From Streptomyces sp. NBC_01460 (GTDB lineage: Bacteria > Actinomycetota > Actinomycetes > Streptomycetales > Streptomycetaceae), in contig NZ_CP109473.1 in NCBI RefSeq assembly GCF_036227405.1, positions 5,084,001 to 5,148,000 on the forward strand: a DNA stretch of 64,000 bases, written 5' to 3'. Shown piece after piece: positions 8,641 through 17,258 of the stretch. The position numbers were made by a program, and so were the translations under genes. Numbering within the stretch: the stretch's first letter is position 1; each line of letters starts with the position of its first letter. The notes beneath the pieces are model-generated. The model was not told the origin of the DNA, made no database searches, and saw only the letters and a list, made by a program, of their open reading frames with translations.

Positions 8641-8685
8641 CACTGACAATGGGCCCCGGCCGCTGGCCGGAGCCGATTGTCAGTG
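8641..8685. promoter_or_regulatory. 45-bp near-perfect palindrome in the divergent SWIM/MoxR promoter
   Basis: The arms at 8641-8661 and 8665-8685 pair over 21 positions with two mismatches and a 3-nt centre. The outer ten bases (CACTGACAAT/ATTGTCAGTG) are a perfect, AT-richer inverted repeat and the inner part is GC-only. Its place between divergent genes suggests an operator controlling both units, or a stem-loop in either leader. Confidence 0.7.
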
Positions 8686-8737
8686 CCGTGGTGCACGGTG
8701 GAAACCGCATCGGATCGACCGATCCGGAGGGGGATCC

Positions 8738-9850
8738 ATGACCGTGTCCGTACAGACCGACGCAGCCGGCGGCGACGTCCTGAGGCCGCATGCCGAGCAC
8801 GCCTTCGCGGGTGAGCTCAAGGCGCTCGCCGCCGCCGACGACCGTCCCAGGCCCGCCCGTTGGAAGCTCTCGCCCTGGGCCGTCTCCACCTACCTGCTGG
8901 GCGGGACGCTCCCCGACGGCACGCTGATCACACCGAAGTACGTGGGGCCGCGCCGCCTCGTCGAGGTCGCCGTGACCACACTCGCCACGGACCGGGCCCT
9001 ACTGCTCCTCGGCGTCCCGGGGACCGCCAAGACATGGGTCTCCGAACATCTCGCCGCAGCCGTCAGCGGGGACTCGACCCTGCTCGTCCAGGGCACGGCG
9101 GGCACCCCCGAGGAAGCGGTCCGCTACGGATGGAACTACGCGCGGCTGCTGGCCGACGGGCCCAGCCGCGCGGCCCTGGTGCCGAGCCCGGTCATGCGGG
9201 CCATGGCCGACGGCATGACCGCCCGCATCGAGGAGCTCACCCGCATCCCCGCAGACGTGCAGGACGCACTCATCACGATCCTTTCGGAGAAGACGCTGCC
9301 CGTCCCGGAGCTGGGACAGGAGGTCCAGGCGGTCCGGGGCTTCAACCTCGTCGCCACGGCCAACGACCGGGACCGCGGGGTCAACGAGCTCTCCAGCGCC
9401 CTGCGCCGCCGCTTCAACACCGTCGTGCTGCCCCTGCCCGCGACCCCCGAGGCCGAGGTGGACATCGTGTCCCGGCGCGTGGCCCAGATCGGACGGGCGC
9501 TCGACCTGCCCCCCGCGCCCGACGGCATGGCCGAGATCCGGCGCGTCGTCACGGTCTTCCGTGAACTGCGGGACGGCATCACCACGGACGGCCGCACCAC
9601 CCTCAAGTCGCCTTCCGGGACGCTGTCCACAGCCGAGGCCATCTCCGTCGTCACCGGAGGTCTCGCGCTCGCCGCCCACTTCGGCGACGGGGTCCTGCGC
9701 CCCGGGGACGTCGCGGCGGGCGTTCTGGCGGCCGTGGTCCGCGACCCTGCCGCCGACCGGGTGGTCTGGCAGGAGTACGTGGAGACCGTCGTCCGCGAGC
9801 GGGACGGCTGGAAGGACTTCTACCGCGCCTGCCGTGAGGCCGCCGCATGA
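8738..9850 (+). CDS. MoxR-family AAA+ ATPase
   Basis: AAA+ ATPase of 370 aa. It shows Walker A GVPGTAKT (residues 92-99), the MoxR-type segment LTRIPADVQDALITILSEK, sensor-1-like NLVATANDRD and an arginine-finger region LRRRFNTVVLPLP. It resembles YehL of the E. coli yehLMPQ locus. MoxR ATPases usually act as chaperone-like remodellers with a VWA partner, and a VWA gene follows two genes later. The ATG at 8738 has an excellent GGAGGGGG ribosome site. Its stop overlaps the next start (ATGA), so the two are translationally coupled. Confidence 0.9.
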   Translation: MTVSVQTDAAGGDVLRPHAEHAFAGELKALAAADDRPRPARWKLSPWAVSTYLLGGTLPDGTLITPKYVGPRRLVEVAVTTLATDRALLLLGVPGTAKTWVSEHLAAAVSGDSTLLVQGTAGTPEEAVRYGWNYARLLADGPSRAALVPSPVMRAMADGMTARIEELTRIPADVQDALITILSEKTLPVPELGQEVQAVRGFNLVATANDRDRGVNELSSALRRRFNTVVLPLPATPEAEVDIVSRRVAQIGRALDLPPAPDGMAEIRRVVTVFRELRDGITTDGRTTLKSPSGTLSTAEAISVVTGGLALAAHFGDGVLRPGDVAAGVLAAVVRDPAADRVVWQEYVETVVRERDGWKDFYRACREAAA

Positions 9851-12204
9851 CCCCTCGTACCGTGGGGCGCGCCCCTGCGAACGGTCCGCTGCTCCTGGGG
9901 GTCCGTCACCACGGCCCCGGCTCCGCCCGCGCGGTCCTGGCGGCCCTGGAATCCGCCCGGCCGAGCGCGGTGCTCGTCGAGGGGCCGCCCGAGGGCGACG
10001 CCCTGCTGCCGCTCGCCGCGCACGGCAGGATGCGTCCGCCGGTCGCGCTGCTCGCCCACGCCGTGGACGATCCGGGGCGCGCCGCGTTCTGGCCGATGGC
10101 CGAGTTCTCGCCCGAGTGGGTGGCGATCCGCTGGGCCCTGTCGCACGAGGTCCCCGTGCGCTTCGTGGACCTGCCGGCCGCGCACTCACTGGCGCTGACG
10201 GACCGGCAGCAGGCAGGTGTCGAGAAGGAGGGGAAGGACCCTGGCATCGACCCGATCGGCATCCTCGCCGGGGCCGCCGGTCACGACGACCCCGAGCGCT
10301 GGTGGGAGGACGTCGTCGAGCACCGTGCGGCGGACGGCGCTCCGGCCGACCCGTGTGCCCCGTTCGCCGCGCTCGCCGAGGCGATGACGGCGCTGCGTGA
10401 GGCGCACGGGGACGGGGGGCATCCGCAGGACGCCGTCCGGGAGGCCGCCATGCGCCTCCAGCTGCGCGCCGCCCGCAAGGAGTTCGGCGACGGCTTCGCC
10501 GTGGTCTGCGGCGCGTGGCACGTGCCCGCGCTCACCGCGAGGACGACGGTCGCCGCGGACCGGGCCCTCCTCAAGGGGATGCCCAAGGTCAGGGCGGAGC
10601 TGACCTGGGTGCCCTGGACCCATCGCCGGCTCGCCCGGTACAGCGGATACGGCGCGGGGATCGAGTCGCCCGGCTGGTACGGGCACCTGTTCGGCGCACC
10701 CGACCGGCCCGTCGAGCGCTGGATGACGAAGGCCGCCGGGCTGCTGCGCGCTTCGGACAGGGCCGTGTCCTCGGCGGATGTCATCGAGGCCGTCCGGCTC
10801 GCCGAGACCCTGGCGGCCCTGCGGGGCCGCCCGGCCGTCGGTCTGGACGAGGCCACCGACGCGGTCAGGGCTGTCATGTGCGGGGGCTCCGACGTGCCGC
10901 TCGCCCTCGTGCGGGACCGGCTCGTCGTCGGCGAGATCCTCGGCGAGGTCCCGGAGACCGCCCCCGCCGTGCCCCTCCAGCGCGACCTGGACAGGCAGCA
11001 GCGGGCCCTGAGGCTGAGACCGGAGGCGGAGAAGCGCGAGCTGGAGCTCGACCTGCGCAAGGAGACCGACGCGGCCCGCAGCAGACTGCTGCACCGGTTG
11101 CGGCTCCTCGGAGTGGACTGGGGCGAACCGGCCGCGGGCCGGGGAAGCACGGGGACGTTCCGGGAGAGCTGGCGGCTGCGCTGGGAGCCCGAGCTGTTCG
11201 TCCGGACCGCCGAAGCCGGGGTGTGGGGCACCACCGTGCTGGGCGCCGCGACCGCCAGGGCCGAGTCGGACGCCGTGTCGGCCTCGTCGCTCGCCCGGGT
11301 CACGGCGCTCGCCGAGCAGTGCCTCCTGGCCGGCCTGCCCGAGGCGCTGCCCGTCGTGATGAGGGCCCTCGCCGACCGGGCCGCCCTCGACGCGGACGTC
11401 GGCCACCTCGCCGACGCACTGCCCGCCCTGGCCCGCTCCCTGCGGTACGGGGACGTGCGGGCCACCGACACCACCGCCCTGGGCGAGGTGGCCGTCGGCC
11501 TCGCCGAGCGCGTCTGCGTGGGCCTGCCGTCCGCCTGCACCGGCCTCGACGCGGACGCCGCCGCCGAGGCGCACCGCCGGATGGACGGCGTGCACACCGC
11601 GATCGCGCTGCTCGCGGGCGCCGTGCGGGCGGACGGACTGCCCGAACGGTGGGCCGCCGTCCTGCGCACGCTGTCCGGCGGCGACGCGGTCGCCGGCGTG
11701 ATCAGGGGCCGCGCCACGCGGCTGCTCCTGGACGACGGGCGGCTCTCCGGGAGCGACGCCGCACGTGTCATGGGACTGGCCCTCTCGCCCGGGACGGCGC
11801 CCGCCGGCGCGGCGGCCTGGATCGAGGGCTTCGTGGGCGGAGCGGCGGGCGGCGGCCTGCTGCTCGTCCACGACGAACGGCTCCTCGGGCTCGTCGACAC
11901 CTGGCTCACGGGTGTACCGGCCGACGCGTTCACCGACGTACTGCCCCTGGTGCGCCGCACGTTCTCGGCCTACGAGCCCGGTGTGCGTCGCACGCTGGGC
12001 GAACTCGTCCGCCGCGGCCCGGGCGCCGGCACCGCGCGCGGCGAGCGCGGGGAGGGCGTACCCGCTGCGCCCGGCTTCGGCGAAGCACTCGACGAGGAGC
12101 GCGCGGACGCGGTGGTCCCGGTGCTCCGGTTGCTGCTCGGCGCGGACGGCCCGGACGGAGCGGTCGGAGCGGTCGGCCCGGCGGGAGTGGCGGTGACCGG
12201 ATGA
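9847..12204 (+). CDS. DUF5682 family protein
   Basis: Large protein of 785 aa, function unknown, equivalent by position and N-terminal motif to YehM. The N-terminus LLLGVRHHGPGSARAVL...PSAVLVEGPPEGD carries a conserved His-His pair and an acidic residue reminiscent of TraB/EreA-like folds (GxxH...VE), which hints at a metal-dependent hydrolase-like domain; this is inference. A charged helical stretch (ELELDLRKETDAARSRLLHRL) lies in the middle, and the second half is alpha-helical. It overlaps the MoxR gene by 4 nt and the VWA gene by 4 nt, so all three are probably made in fixed ratio. Confidence 0.85.
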   Translation: MTPRTVGRAPANGPLLLGVRHHGPGSARAVLAALESARPSAVLVEGPPEGDALLPLAAHGRMRPPVALLAHAVDDPGRAAFWPMAEFSPEWVAIRWALSHEVPVRFVDLPAAHSLALTDRQQAGVEKEGKDPGIDPIGILAGAAGHDDPERWWEDVVEHRAADGAPADPCAPFAALAEAMTALREAHGDGGHPQDAVREAAMRLQLRAARKEFGDGFAVVCGAWHVPALTARTTVAADRALLKGMPKVRAELTWVPWTHRRLARYSGYGAGIESPGWYGHLFGAPDRPVERWMTKAAGLLRASDRAVSSADVIEAVRLAETLAALRGRPAVGLDEATDAVRAVMCGGSDVPLALVRDRLVVGEILGEVPETAPAVPLQRDLDRQQRALRLRPEAEKRELELDLRKETDAARSRLLHRLRLLGVDWGEPAAGRGSTGTFRESWRLRWEPELFVRTAEAGVWGTTVLGAATARAESDAVSASSLARVTALAEQCLLAGLPEALPVVMRALADRAALDADVGHLADALPALARSLRYGDVRATDTTALGEVAVGLAERVCVGLPSACTGLDADAAAEAHRRMDGVHTAIALLAGAVRADGLPERWAAVLRTLSGGDAVAGVIRGRATRLLLDDGRLSGSDAARVMGLALSPGTAPAGAAAWIEGFVGGAAGGGLLLVHDERLLGLVDTWLTGVPADAFTDVLPLVRRTFSAYEPGVRRTLGELVRRGPGAGTARGERGEGVPAAPGFGEALDEERADAVVPVLRLLLGADGPDGAVGAVGPAGVAVTG

Positions 12205-13421
12205 GCACGGACCGCGCGGACACCAGGGAAGAGGAGAGCGCGATGGACGGGACACCCGCCGACGACGAGCGGCTGCGGCGCTGGCGCATGGTGCTCGGAG
12301 CGGACGGCGCCGAGAGCACGGGCCGTGAGCTCACCGGACGTGACGCGGCGATGGACGGAGCGCTGACCGCGCTGTACGGCGGGAGGAAGCCGGGCGGCCG
12401 GGGCGGGGGCGAGCGTTCCGCCGGGCTCGGGGCCTCCGCCCCGGCCATGGCCCGCTGGCTGGGCGACATCCGTACGTACTTCCCGAGCTCCGTCGTCCAG
12501 GTCATGCAGCGCGACGCGATCGACCGCCTCGGGCTCGCCGCCCTGCTGCTGGAGCCGGAGATGCTGGAGGCCGTCGAGCCCGACGTGCACCTGGTCGGCA
12601 CCCTGCTCTCGCTCGGCCGAGCCATGCCGGAGACGACGAAGGAGACGGCCCGGGCCGTCGTACGCAAGGTCGTCGAGGACCTGGAGCGACGGCTGGCCAC
12701 GCGCACGAGGGCGACGCTCACCGGCGCGCTGGACCGCTCCGCCCGGGCCCGTCGGCCGCGCCACCGGGACATCGACTGGGACCGTACGATCCGGGCCAAC
12801 CTCGGGAACTACGTGCCCGTGCCCGGCCGCGAGGGGTCCGGCACGGTGGTGCCCGAGCGCCTCGTCGGATACGGGCGGGCGGACCGGTCGGTGAAGAAGG
12901 AGGTCATCCTCTGTGTCGACCAGTCGGCGTCCATGGCCGCGTCCGTCGTCCACGCCGCGGTCTTCGGCGCGGTGCTCGCCTCGATGCGGACCGTCTCGAC
13001 CCGGCTCGTCGTGTTCGACACGGCCGTCGTCGATCTCACCGACCAGCTCGACGACCCGGTCGACGTCCTGTTCGGCACCCGGCTCGGCGGCGGGACGGAC
13101 ATCAACCGCGCCCTCGCCTACTGCCAGTCGAGGATCACCCGTCCGGCGGACACCGTCGTCGTCCTCATCAGCGATCTCCACGAGGGAGGGATCCGCGACG
13201 AGATGGTCCGACGGGCCGCCGCGATGACCGCGTCCGGCGTGGGTCTCGTGACCCTGCTCGCGCTCTCCGACGAGGGCGCACCCTCCTACGACCGGGCGCA
13301 CGCGGCCGCGCTGGCGGCGCTCGGCGCACCGGCCTTCGCCTGCACTCCGGACCTCTTTCCCGAGGTCATGGCGGCGGCGATCGAGAGGCGGCCCCTGCCG
13401 GTGCCGGACACCGGCCGGTGA
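12201..13421 (+). CDS. VWA (von Willebrand factor A) domain protein
   Basis: Protein of 406 aa, like YehP. The N-terminal 225 residues are helical. The VWA domain starts at EVILCVDQSASM, with a complete MIDAS motif DxSxS (Asp240, Ser242, Ser244), followed by GGGTDI for the MIDAS threonine and LISDLHEGG for the last aspartate. Metal-dependent binding of a partner is therefore likely intact. VWA proteins coded beside MoxR ATPases act as substrate adaptors or activation partners. The start ATG overlaps the DUF5682 stop (ATGA). Confidence 0.9.
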   Translation: MSTDRADTREEESAMDGTPADDERLRRWRMVLGADGAESTGRELTGRDAAMDGALTALYGGRKPGGRGGGERSAGLGASAPAMARWLGDIRTYFPSSVVQVMQRDAIDRLGLAALLLEPEMLEAVEPDVHLVGTLLSLGRAMPETTKETARAVVRKVVEDLERRLATRTRATLTGALDRSARARRPRHRDIDWDRTIRANLGNYVPVPGREGSGTVVPERLVGYGRADRSVKKEVILCVDQSASMAASVVHAAVFGAVLASMRTVSTRLVVFDTAVVDLTDQLDDPVDVLFGTRLGGGTDINRALAYCQSRITRPADTVVVLISDLHEGGIRDEMVRRAAAMTASGVGLVTLLALSDEGAPSYDRAHAAALAALGAPAFACTPDLFPEVMAAAIERRPLPVPDTGR

Positions 13422-13709
13422 CACCGCCGCCCGGCTCCCGCCGCCGGGCCGGGGCCGTCCGGATCACACCGCGGACGTGCCGTTTTGTCCTCCGCACCCC
13501 GGCCACCAGCGCGGTCTGTGACCGGTATCACCGCTCATGTGTGATCTGCAATTTAGGGTCCGGTGCGGCACGGGGGATAACCTGCCGGATGGACATGCCG
13601 CGTACCCGGTCACCGTGTGCGCATCCCCTGTGACCGCGCCGTCACGTTGCCCTCGCGGCACGCCCACGCAGAAAACCAACCGCGAGACCACTAAAAGGGA
13701 CGGACGCGC
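13422..13709 (+). promoter_or_regulatory. Leader/promoter region of sucCD
   Basis: This 288-bp gap is more AT-rich near 13535-13580 (ATGTGTGATCTGCAATTTAG, then GGGGGATAACCT), the likely promoter area. The ribosome site AAAGGGACGG lies before the sucC GTG. No terminator with a long stem is seen for the VWA operon, only short GC pairings at 13427-13460. Confidence 0.4.
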
Positions 13710-14891
13710 GTGGACCTGTTCGAGTACCAGGCGAGGGACCTCTTCGCCAAGCACGGTGTACCGGTGCTGGCCGGTGAAGTCATCGACACGCCTGAGGCAG
13801 CCCGCGAGGCGACCGAGCGGCTGGGCGGCAAGTCCGTCGTCAAGGCGCAGGTGAAGGTCGGTGGCCGAGGCAAGGCCGGCGGCGTGAAGCTGGCGGCAGA
13901 CCCGGACGAGGCGGTCGCTCGCGCGACCGACATCCTCGGCATGGACATCAAGGGCCACACGGTCCACAAGGTGATGATCGCCGAGCTGTCCCCGGAGATC
14001 GAGGCGGAGTACTACGTCTCGTACCTCCTGGACCGCACCAACCGCACCTTCCTCGCCATGGCGTCGGTGCAGGGCGGCATGGACATCGAGGAGGTCGCGG
14101 AGAAGACCCCCGAGGCCCTCGCGAAGGTCCCGGTCAACGCCGTGGACGGCGTCGACATCGAGAAGGCCCGCGAGATCGTGGCCCTGGCGAAGTTCCCGGC
14201 CGAGGTGGCCGAGGGTGTCGCCGAGGCGCTGGTGACCCTGTGGGACACCTTCGTCGCCGAGGACGCGCTCCTCGTCGAGGTCAACCCGCTGGTGAAGACC
14301 AAGGACGGCCGCATCCTGGCGCTGGACGGAAAGGTGTCTCTCGACGAGAACGCCGACTTCCGCCAGGCCGACCACGAGGCGCTCGAGGACAAGGCCGCGG
14401 CCAACCCCCTCGAGGCCGCCGCCAAGGCCAAGAACCTCAACTACGTCAAGCTCGAGGGCGAGGTCGGCATCATCGGAAACGGTGCCGGTCTGGTCATGTC
14501 GACCCTGGACGTCGTCGCGTACGCCGGTGAGAACCACGGCAACGTGAAGCCCGCCAACTTCCTCGACATCGGTGGCGGCGCCTCCGCAGAGGTCATGGCG
14601 AACGGCCTGGAGATCATCCTCGGCGACCCGGACGTCAAGTCCGTCTTCGTCAACGTCTTCGGTGGCATCACCGCCTGCGACGAGGTCGCCAACGGCATCG
14701 TCCAGGCCCTGGAGCTGCTCAAGTCCAAGGGTGAGGACGTCACCAAGCCGCTGGTCGTGCGCCTCGACGGCAACAACGCGGAGCTGGGTCGCAAGATCCT
14801 CTCCGACGCCAACCACCCGCTCGTGCAGCGTGTGGACACCATGGACGGCGCGGCCGACAAGGCCGCCGAGCTCGCCGCGGCTGCGAAGTAA
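13710..14891 (+). CDS. sucC: Succinate--CoA ligase (ADP-forming) subunit beta
   Basis: The 393-aa beta subunit of succinyl-CoA synthetase, a TCA-cycle enzyme in the cytoplasm that makes ATP from succinyl-CoA. An N-terminal ATP-grasp domain ([37 protein letters not shown]) binds the nucleotide. The acidic/metal segment VEVNPLV and the C-terminal CoA-ligase domain ([37 protein letters not shown]) match the family, and the length is normal. It starts with GTG. sucD follows after 21 bp. Confidence 0.97.
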   Translation: MDLFEYQARDLFAKHGVPVLAGEVIDTPEAAREATERLGGKSVVKAQVKVGGRGKAGGVKLAADPDEAVARATDILGMDIKGHTVHKVMIAELSPEIEAEYYVSYLLDRTNRTFLAMASVQGGMDIEEVAEKTPEALAKVPVNAVDGVDIEKAREIVALAKFPAEVAEGVAEALVTLWDTFVAEDALLVEVNPLVKTKDGRILALDGKVSLDENADFRQADHEALEDKAAANPLEAAAKAKNLNYVKLEGEVGIIGNGAGLVMSTLDVVAYAGENHGNVKPANFLDIGGGASAEVMANGLEIILGDPDVKSVFVNVFGGITACDEVANGIVQALELLKSKGEDVTKPLVVRLDGNNAELGRKILSDANHPLVQRVDTMDGAADKAAELAAAAK

Positions 14892-14912
14892 GGGACGAGG
14901 GACTCCAACACC

Positions 14913-15797
14913 ATGGCTATCTTCCTCACCAAGGACAGCAAGGTCATCGTCCAGGGGATGACCGGCGCCACGGGCATGAAGCACACCAAGCTCATGCTGG
15001 CCGACGGCACCAACATCGTCGGTGGCGTGAACCCCCGCAAGGCGGGCACCTCCGTCGACTTCGACGGCACCGAGGTTCCCGTATTCGGGTCGGTCGCCGA
15101 GGCGATCGAGAAGACCGGCGCCGACGTGTCGGTCCTCTTCGTGCCGCCGGCCTTCGCGAAGGCCGCCGTCGTCGAGGCCATCGACGCCGAGATCCCGCTG
15201 GCCGTCGTGATCACCGAGGGCATCGCCGTCCACGACTCGGCCGCCTTCTGGGCGTACGCCGGTTCGAAGGGCAACAAGACCCGGATCATCGGTCCGAACT
15301 GCCCCGGTCTGATCACCCCCGGCCAGTCCAACGCCGGCATCATCCCGGGTGACATCACCAAGCCCGGCCGCATCGGTCTCGTGTCCAAGTCCGGCACGCT
15401 GACCTACCAGATGATGTACGAGCTCCGTGACATCGGCTTCTCGTCCGCCGTCGGCATCGGTGGCGACCCGGTCATCGGCACCACGCACATCGACGCCCTC
15501 GCGGCGTTCGAGGCGGACCCCGAGACCGACCTCATCGTGATGATCGGCGAGATCGGTGGCGACGCCGAGGAGCGTGCCGCCGACTACATCGCGAAGAACG
15601 TCACGAAGCCGGTCGTCGGCTACGTCGCGGGCTTCACCGCGCCCGAGGGCAAGACCATGGGCCACGCCGGCGCCATCGTCTCCGGCTCCTCCGGCACCGC
15701 GGCCGCCAAGAAGGAGGCCCTCGAGGCCGCCGGCGTCAAGGTCGGCAAGACGCCGACCGAGACCGCCAAGCTGGCGCGCGAGATCCTCGGCGGCTGA
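14913..15797 (+). CDS. sucD: Succinate--CoA ligase subunit alpha
   Basis: The 294-aa alpha subunit. The N-terminal CoA-binding Rossmann domain ([32 protein letters not shown]) is followed by GPNCPGLI and the C-terminal ligase domain. The phosphohistidine site lies in [10 protein letters not shown]. It forms an alpha-beta complex with SucC and transfers phosphate through that histidine. Ribosome site: AGGGACGAGGGA ahead of ATG. An 18-bp hairpin terminator ends the operon. Confidence 0.97.
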   Translation: MAIFLTKDSKVIVQGMTGATGMKHTKLMLADGTNIVGGVNPRKAGTSVDFDGTEVPVFGSVAEAIEKTGADVSVLFVPPAFAKAAVVEAIDAEIPLAVVITEGIAVHDSAAFWAYAGSKGNKTRIIGPNCPGLITPGQSNAGIIPGDITKPGRIGLVSKSGTLTYQMMYELRDIGFSSAVGIGGDPVIGTTHIDALAAFEADPETDLIVMIGEIGGDAEERAADYIAKNVTKPVVGYVAGFTAPEGKTMGHAGAIVSGSSGTAAAKKEALEAAGVKVGKTPTETAKLAREILGG

Positions 15798-15816
15798 CCG
15801 CCCGCCCCACACGGAT

Positions 15817-15840
15817 CACCGCTTCACCGCTTCACCGCTT
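15817..15840. repeat. Three-copy 8-bp tandem repeat after sucD
   Basis: Three exact copies of CACCGCTT occur in the 3' untranslated region, just ahead of the terminator stem. Confidence 0.85.
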
Positions 15841-15852
15841 CACGCGGAAACC

Positions 15853-15896
15853 GGCGCGGGTCCGCACCCCTCATCGAGGGGGTGCGGACCCGCGCC
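15853..15896 (+). terminator. sucCD terminator
   Basis: A perfect 18-bp stem (15853-15870 with 15879-15896) with an 8-nt loop lies 56 nt after the sucD stop. It may also serve the convergent gene that ends at 15961. Confidence 0.88.
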
Positions 15897-15917
15897 GTTC
15901 TCGTACGTCTTCGGGGC

Positions 15918-15973
15918 GGACGCGTCAGGAAACGCGGACGCGGCAGGGAGTGCGCAGGCGTCAGGGAATGCGC
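15918..15973. repeat. Three imperfect 18-20-bp repeats at the end of the HTH-sigma gene
   Basis: The units at 15918-15935, 15936-15955 and 15956-15973 share GGACGCGTCAGGGAATGCGC-like sequence. The last copy includes the stop codon and the final codons of the minus-strand gene, so the other two look like decayed duplicates of the gene end. Confidence 0.7.
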
Positions 15974-17136
15974 GGAACCAGGCGCTCCGGACCGTGGGTG
16001 AGTTCGCCCCGCAGCGCCTTCTGCAACTTCAGGTCCTGTGGCGTCAGATGCTCCGGGCCGCCCCGGGGCGGGACGCCGCCGACGCGTTCGGCGGGTGACA
16101 GCGGCTGCTCGTACTGGGTGGGCGCGGTGTGCAGGGTGAACGCCGTCGCGCTGACGAGCAGCACCCCGAAACAGAGCGCGGCCCGGGTCCAGAGCTCCGC
16201 GATGCGCTCACTGCCCGCCCGGACGACCGGGGCCGGTGGCGGCGCGGGCACCTCTTCGGCGAGGGCGAGTGCGCTCAGCCGCCCGTGGAGCCCCAGGGTC
16301 CCGTGGCCCGCTTCCGAGAGCTCCGACGGCCCGGCCAGCTGTTCGACGACAGCCGCCCGCGCGTGCACCAGCCGGTTCGCCGCGGCAAGGGTGCTCGCCT
16401 CCGTCTCGGCGGCCGTCTCCGGCAGCCCCAGCCCCACACCGTCGTGCAGCAGCAGCGTGCGACGGTACGAGGGCGGCAGGCCGAGCAGCGCGTCGAGCAG
16501 CGTGTGCCGCTCCGGGTCCTCGGGCGGGGCGTCCGCCCGGCGGTGGGCGCGGCGCAGCCGATGCCAGGGCGACATCGCGTACTCGTACGCCGCTGCCCGC
16601 GCCCAGCCCGCCGGATCACGGTCCCTGGCCACCTCGGGCCAGCGCTGCCAGGCGATCCTGAACGCGTGCTCGACCGCCTCCCTGGCGAGTCTCCGACGAC
16701 CCGTCAGCAGATACATCTGGCGGGTGAGTCCAGGGGCCGCGTGGTCGTACAGGGCGTCGAACGCCTTCTCGGCGGTGAAGCCCTCCCGGGCCGGGGCGTC
16801 CCCGGCGGATGCGGTTCGGCCGGTGGTGGTGGTGACAGCGAGGGCGGGGATGGTGCCGGGCTCGGTCGGGGACATCGTGCTGCTCCCGGTGGCTTCGACG
16901 GAGAGGTGCGGCGCTGGACGGCCTTCGGCGCAGCCGATCAGCCTGGCGTAGGCCGTGCGCCGGCGGCCCCGTGGGCTGGCGCGCCCTGTTTCCCAGGCGC
17001 GGACGGTGGCGGGCGTGACGCCCACGGCGGTCGCGACCTGTTCCTCACTCAGCGCCCTGGCCTCGCGCAGCCTGCGGCGCTCCACCGGGGAGGGCAGCGG
17101 GACGCCGGGGGCGGGACCGGTGGCGCTCCGTGTCAT
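15961..17136 (-). CDS. XRE-type HTH / ECF-sigma-like / membrane fusion protein
   Basis: Regulator of about 391 aa with an unusual order. An N-terminal XRE helix-turn-helix (residues 18-67: [21 protein letters not shown]) is followed by a Thr/Ala-rich linker. A sigma region 2-like helix bundle spans residues 124-195 ([11 protein letters not shown]...[17 protein letters not shown]), a sigma region 4-like segment spans residues 212-265 ([32 protein letters not shown]), and one transmembrane helix lies near residues 315-336, leaving about 55 residues outside. Region 2 lacks a clear basic DNA-recognition stretch, so activity as a true sigma factor is uncertain. The ATG at 17136 is chosen over GTG 17166. 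It is divergent from the DUF6350 gene. Confidence 0.75.
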   Translation of the reverse strand: MTRSATGPAPGVPLPSPVERRRLREARALSEEQVATAVGVTPATVRAWETGRASPRGRRRTAYARLIGCAEGRPAPHLSVEATGSSTMSPTEPGTIPALAVTTTTGRTASAGDAPAREGFTAEKAFDALYDHAAPGLTRQMYLLTGRRRLAREAVEHAFRIAWQRWPEVARDRDPAGWARAAAYEYAMSPWHRLRRAHRRADAPPEDPERHTLLDALLGLPPSYRRTLLLHDGVGLGLPETAAETEASTLAAANRLVHARAAVVEQLAGPSELSEAGHGTLGLHGRLSALALAEEVPAPPPAPVVRAGSERIAELWTRAALCFGVLLVSATAFTLHTAPTQYEQPLSPAERVGGVPPRGGPEHLTPQDLKLQKALRGELTHGPERLVPRIP

Positions 17137-17258
17137 GCCCGGCCCCCGTCCCCGAGGGCACTGCACTGGGTGAAAAAGTACATAAACGTATATTGGGCGA
17201 CACAGCGGCCATTCGCCCGTTACACGAAATAAGCGCGTGTCGTTGGCAGCATGGCCGC
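17137..17258. promoter_or_regulatory. Divergent promoter region, HTH-sigma gene / DUF6350 gene
   Basis: This 122-bp gap has an unusually AT-rich core (GAAAAAGTACATAAACGTAT, about 17172-17191, then ATTGGGCG). It is the only such patch in several kilobases and probably holds promoters for both genes. The HTH protein could bind here. Confidence 0.45.

Noticed and set aside
10515..12200. In-frame upstream extension of the VWA gene, 968 codons in total
   Set aside because: The extension is an Arg/Gly/Pro-rich shadow of DUF5682; the ATG at 12201 overlapping the preceding stop is the normal start.
13422..13709. CRP-like site around ATGTGTGATCTGCAATTTAG upstream of sucC
   Set aside because: Only one half resembles TGTGA; the required second half-site TCACA at the right spacing is missing.
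17130..17258. Longer start of the DUF6350 protein (from 17130)
   Set aside because: The added 43 residues run through the divergent promoter and overlap the start of the HTH-sigma gene; they are not membrane-protein-like.
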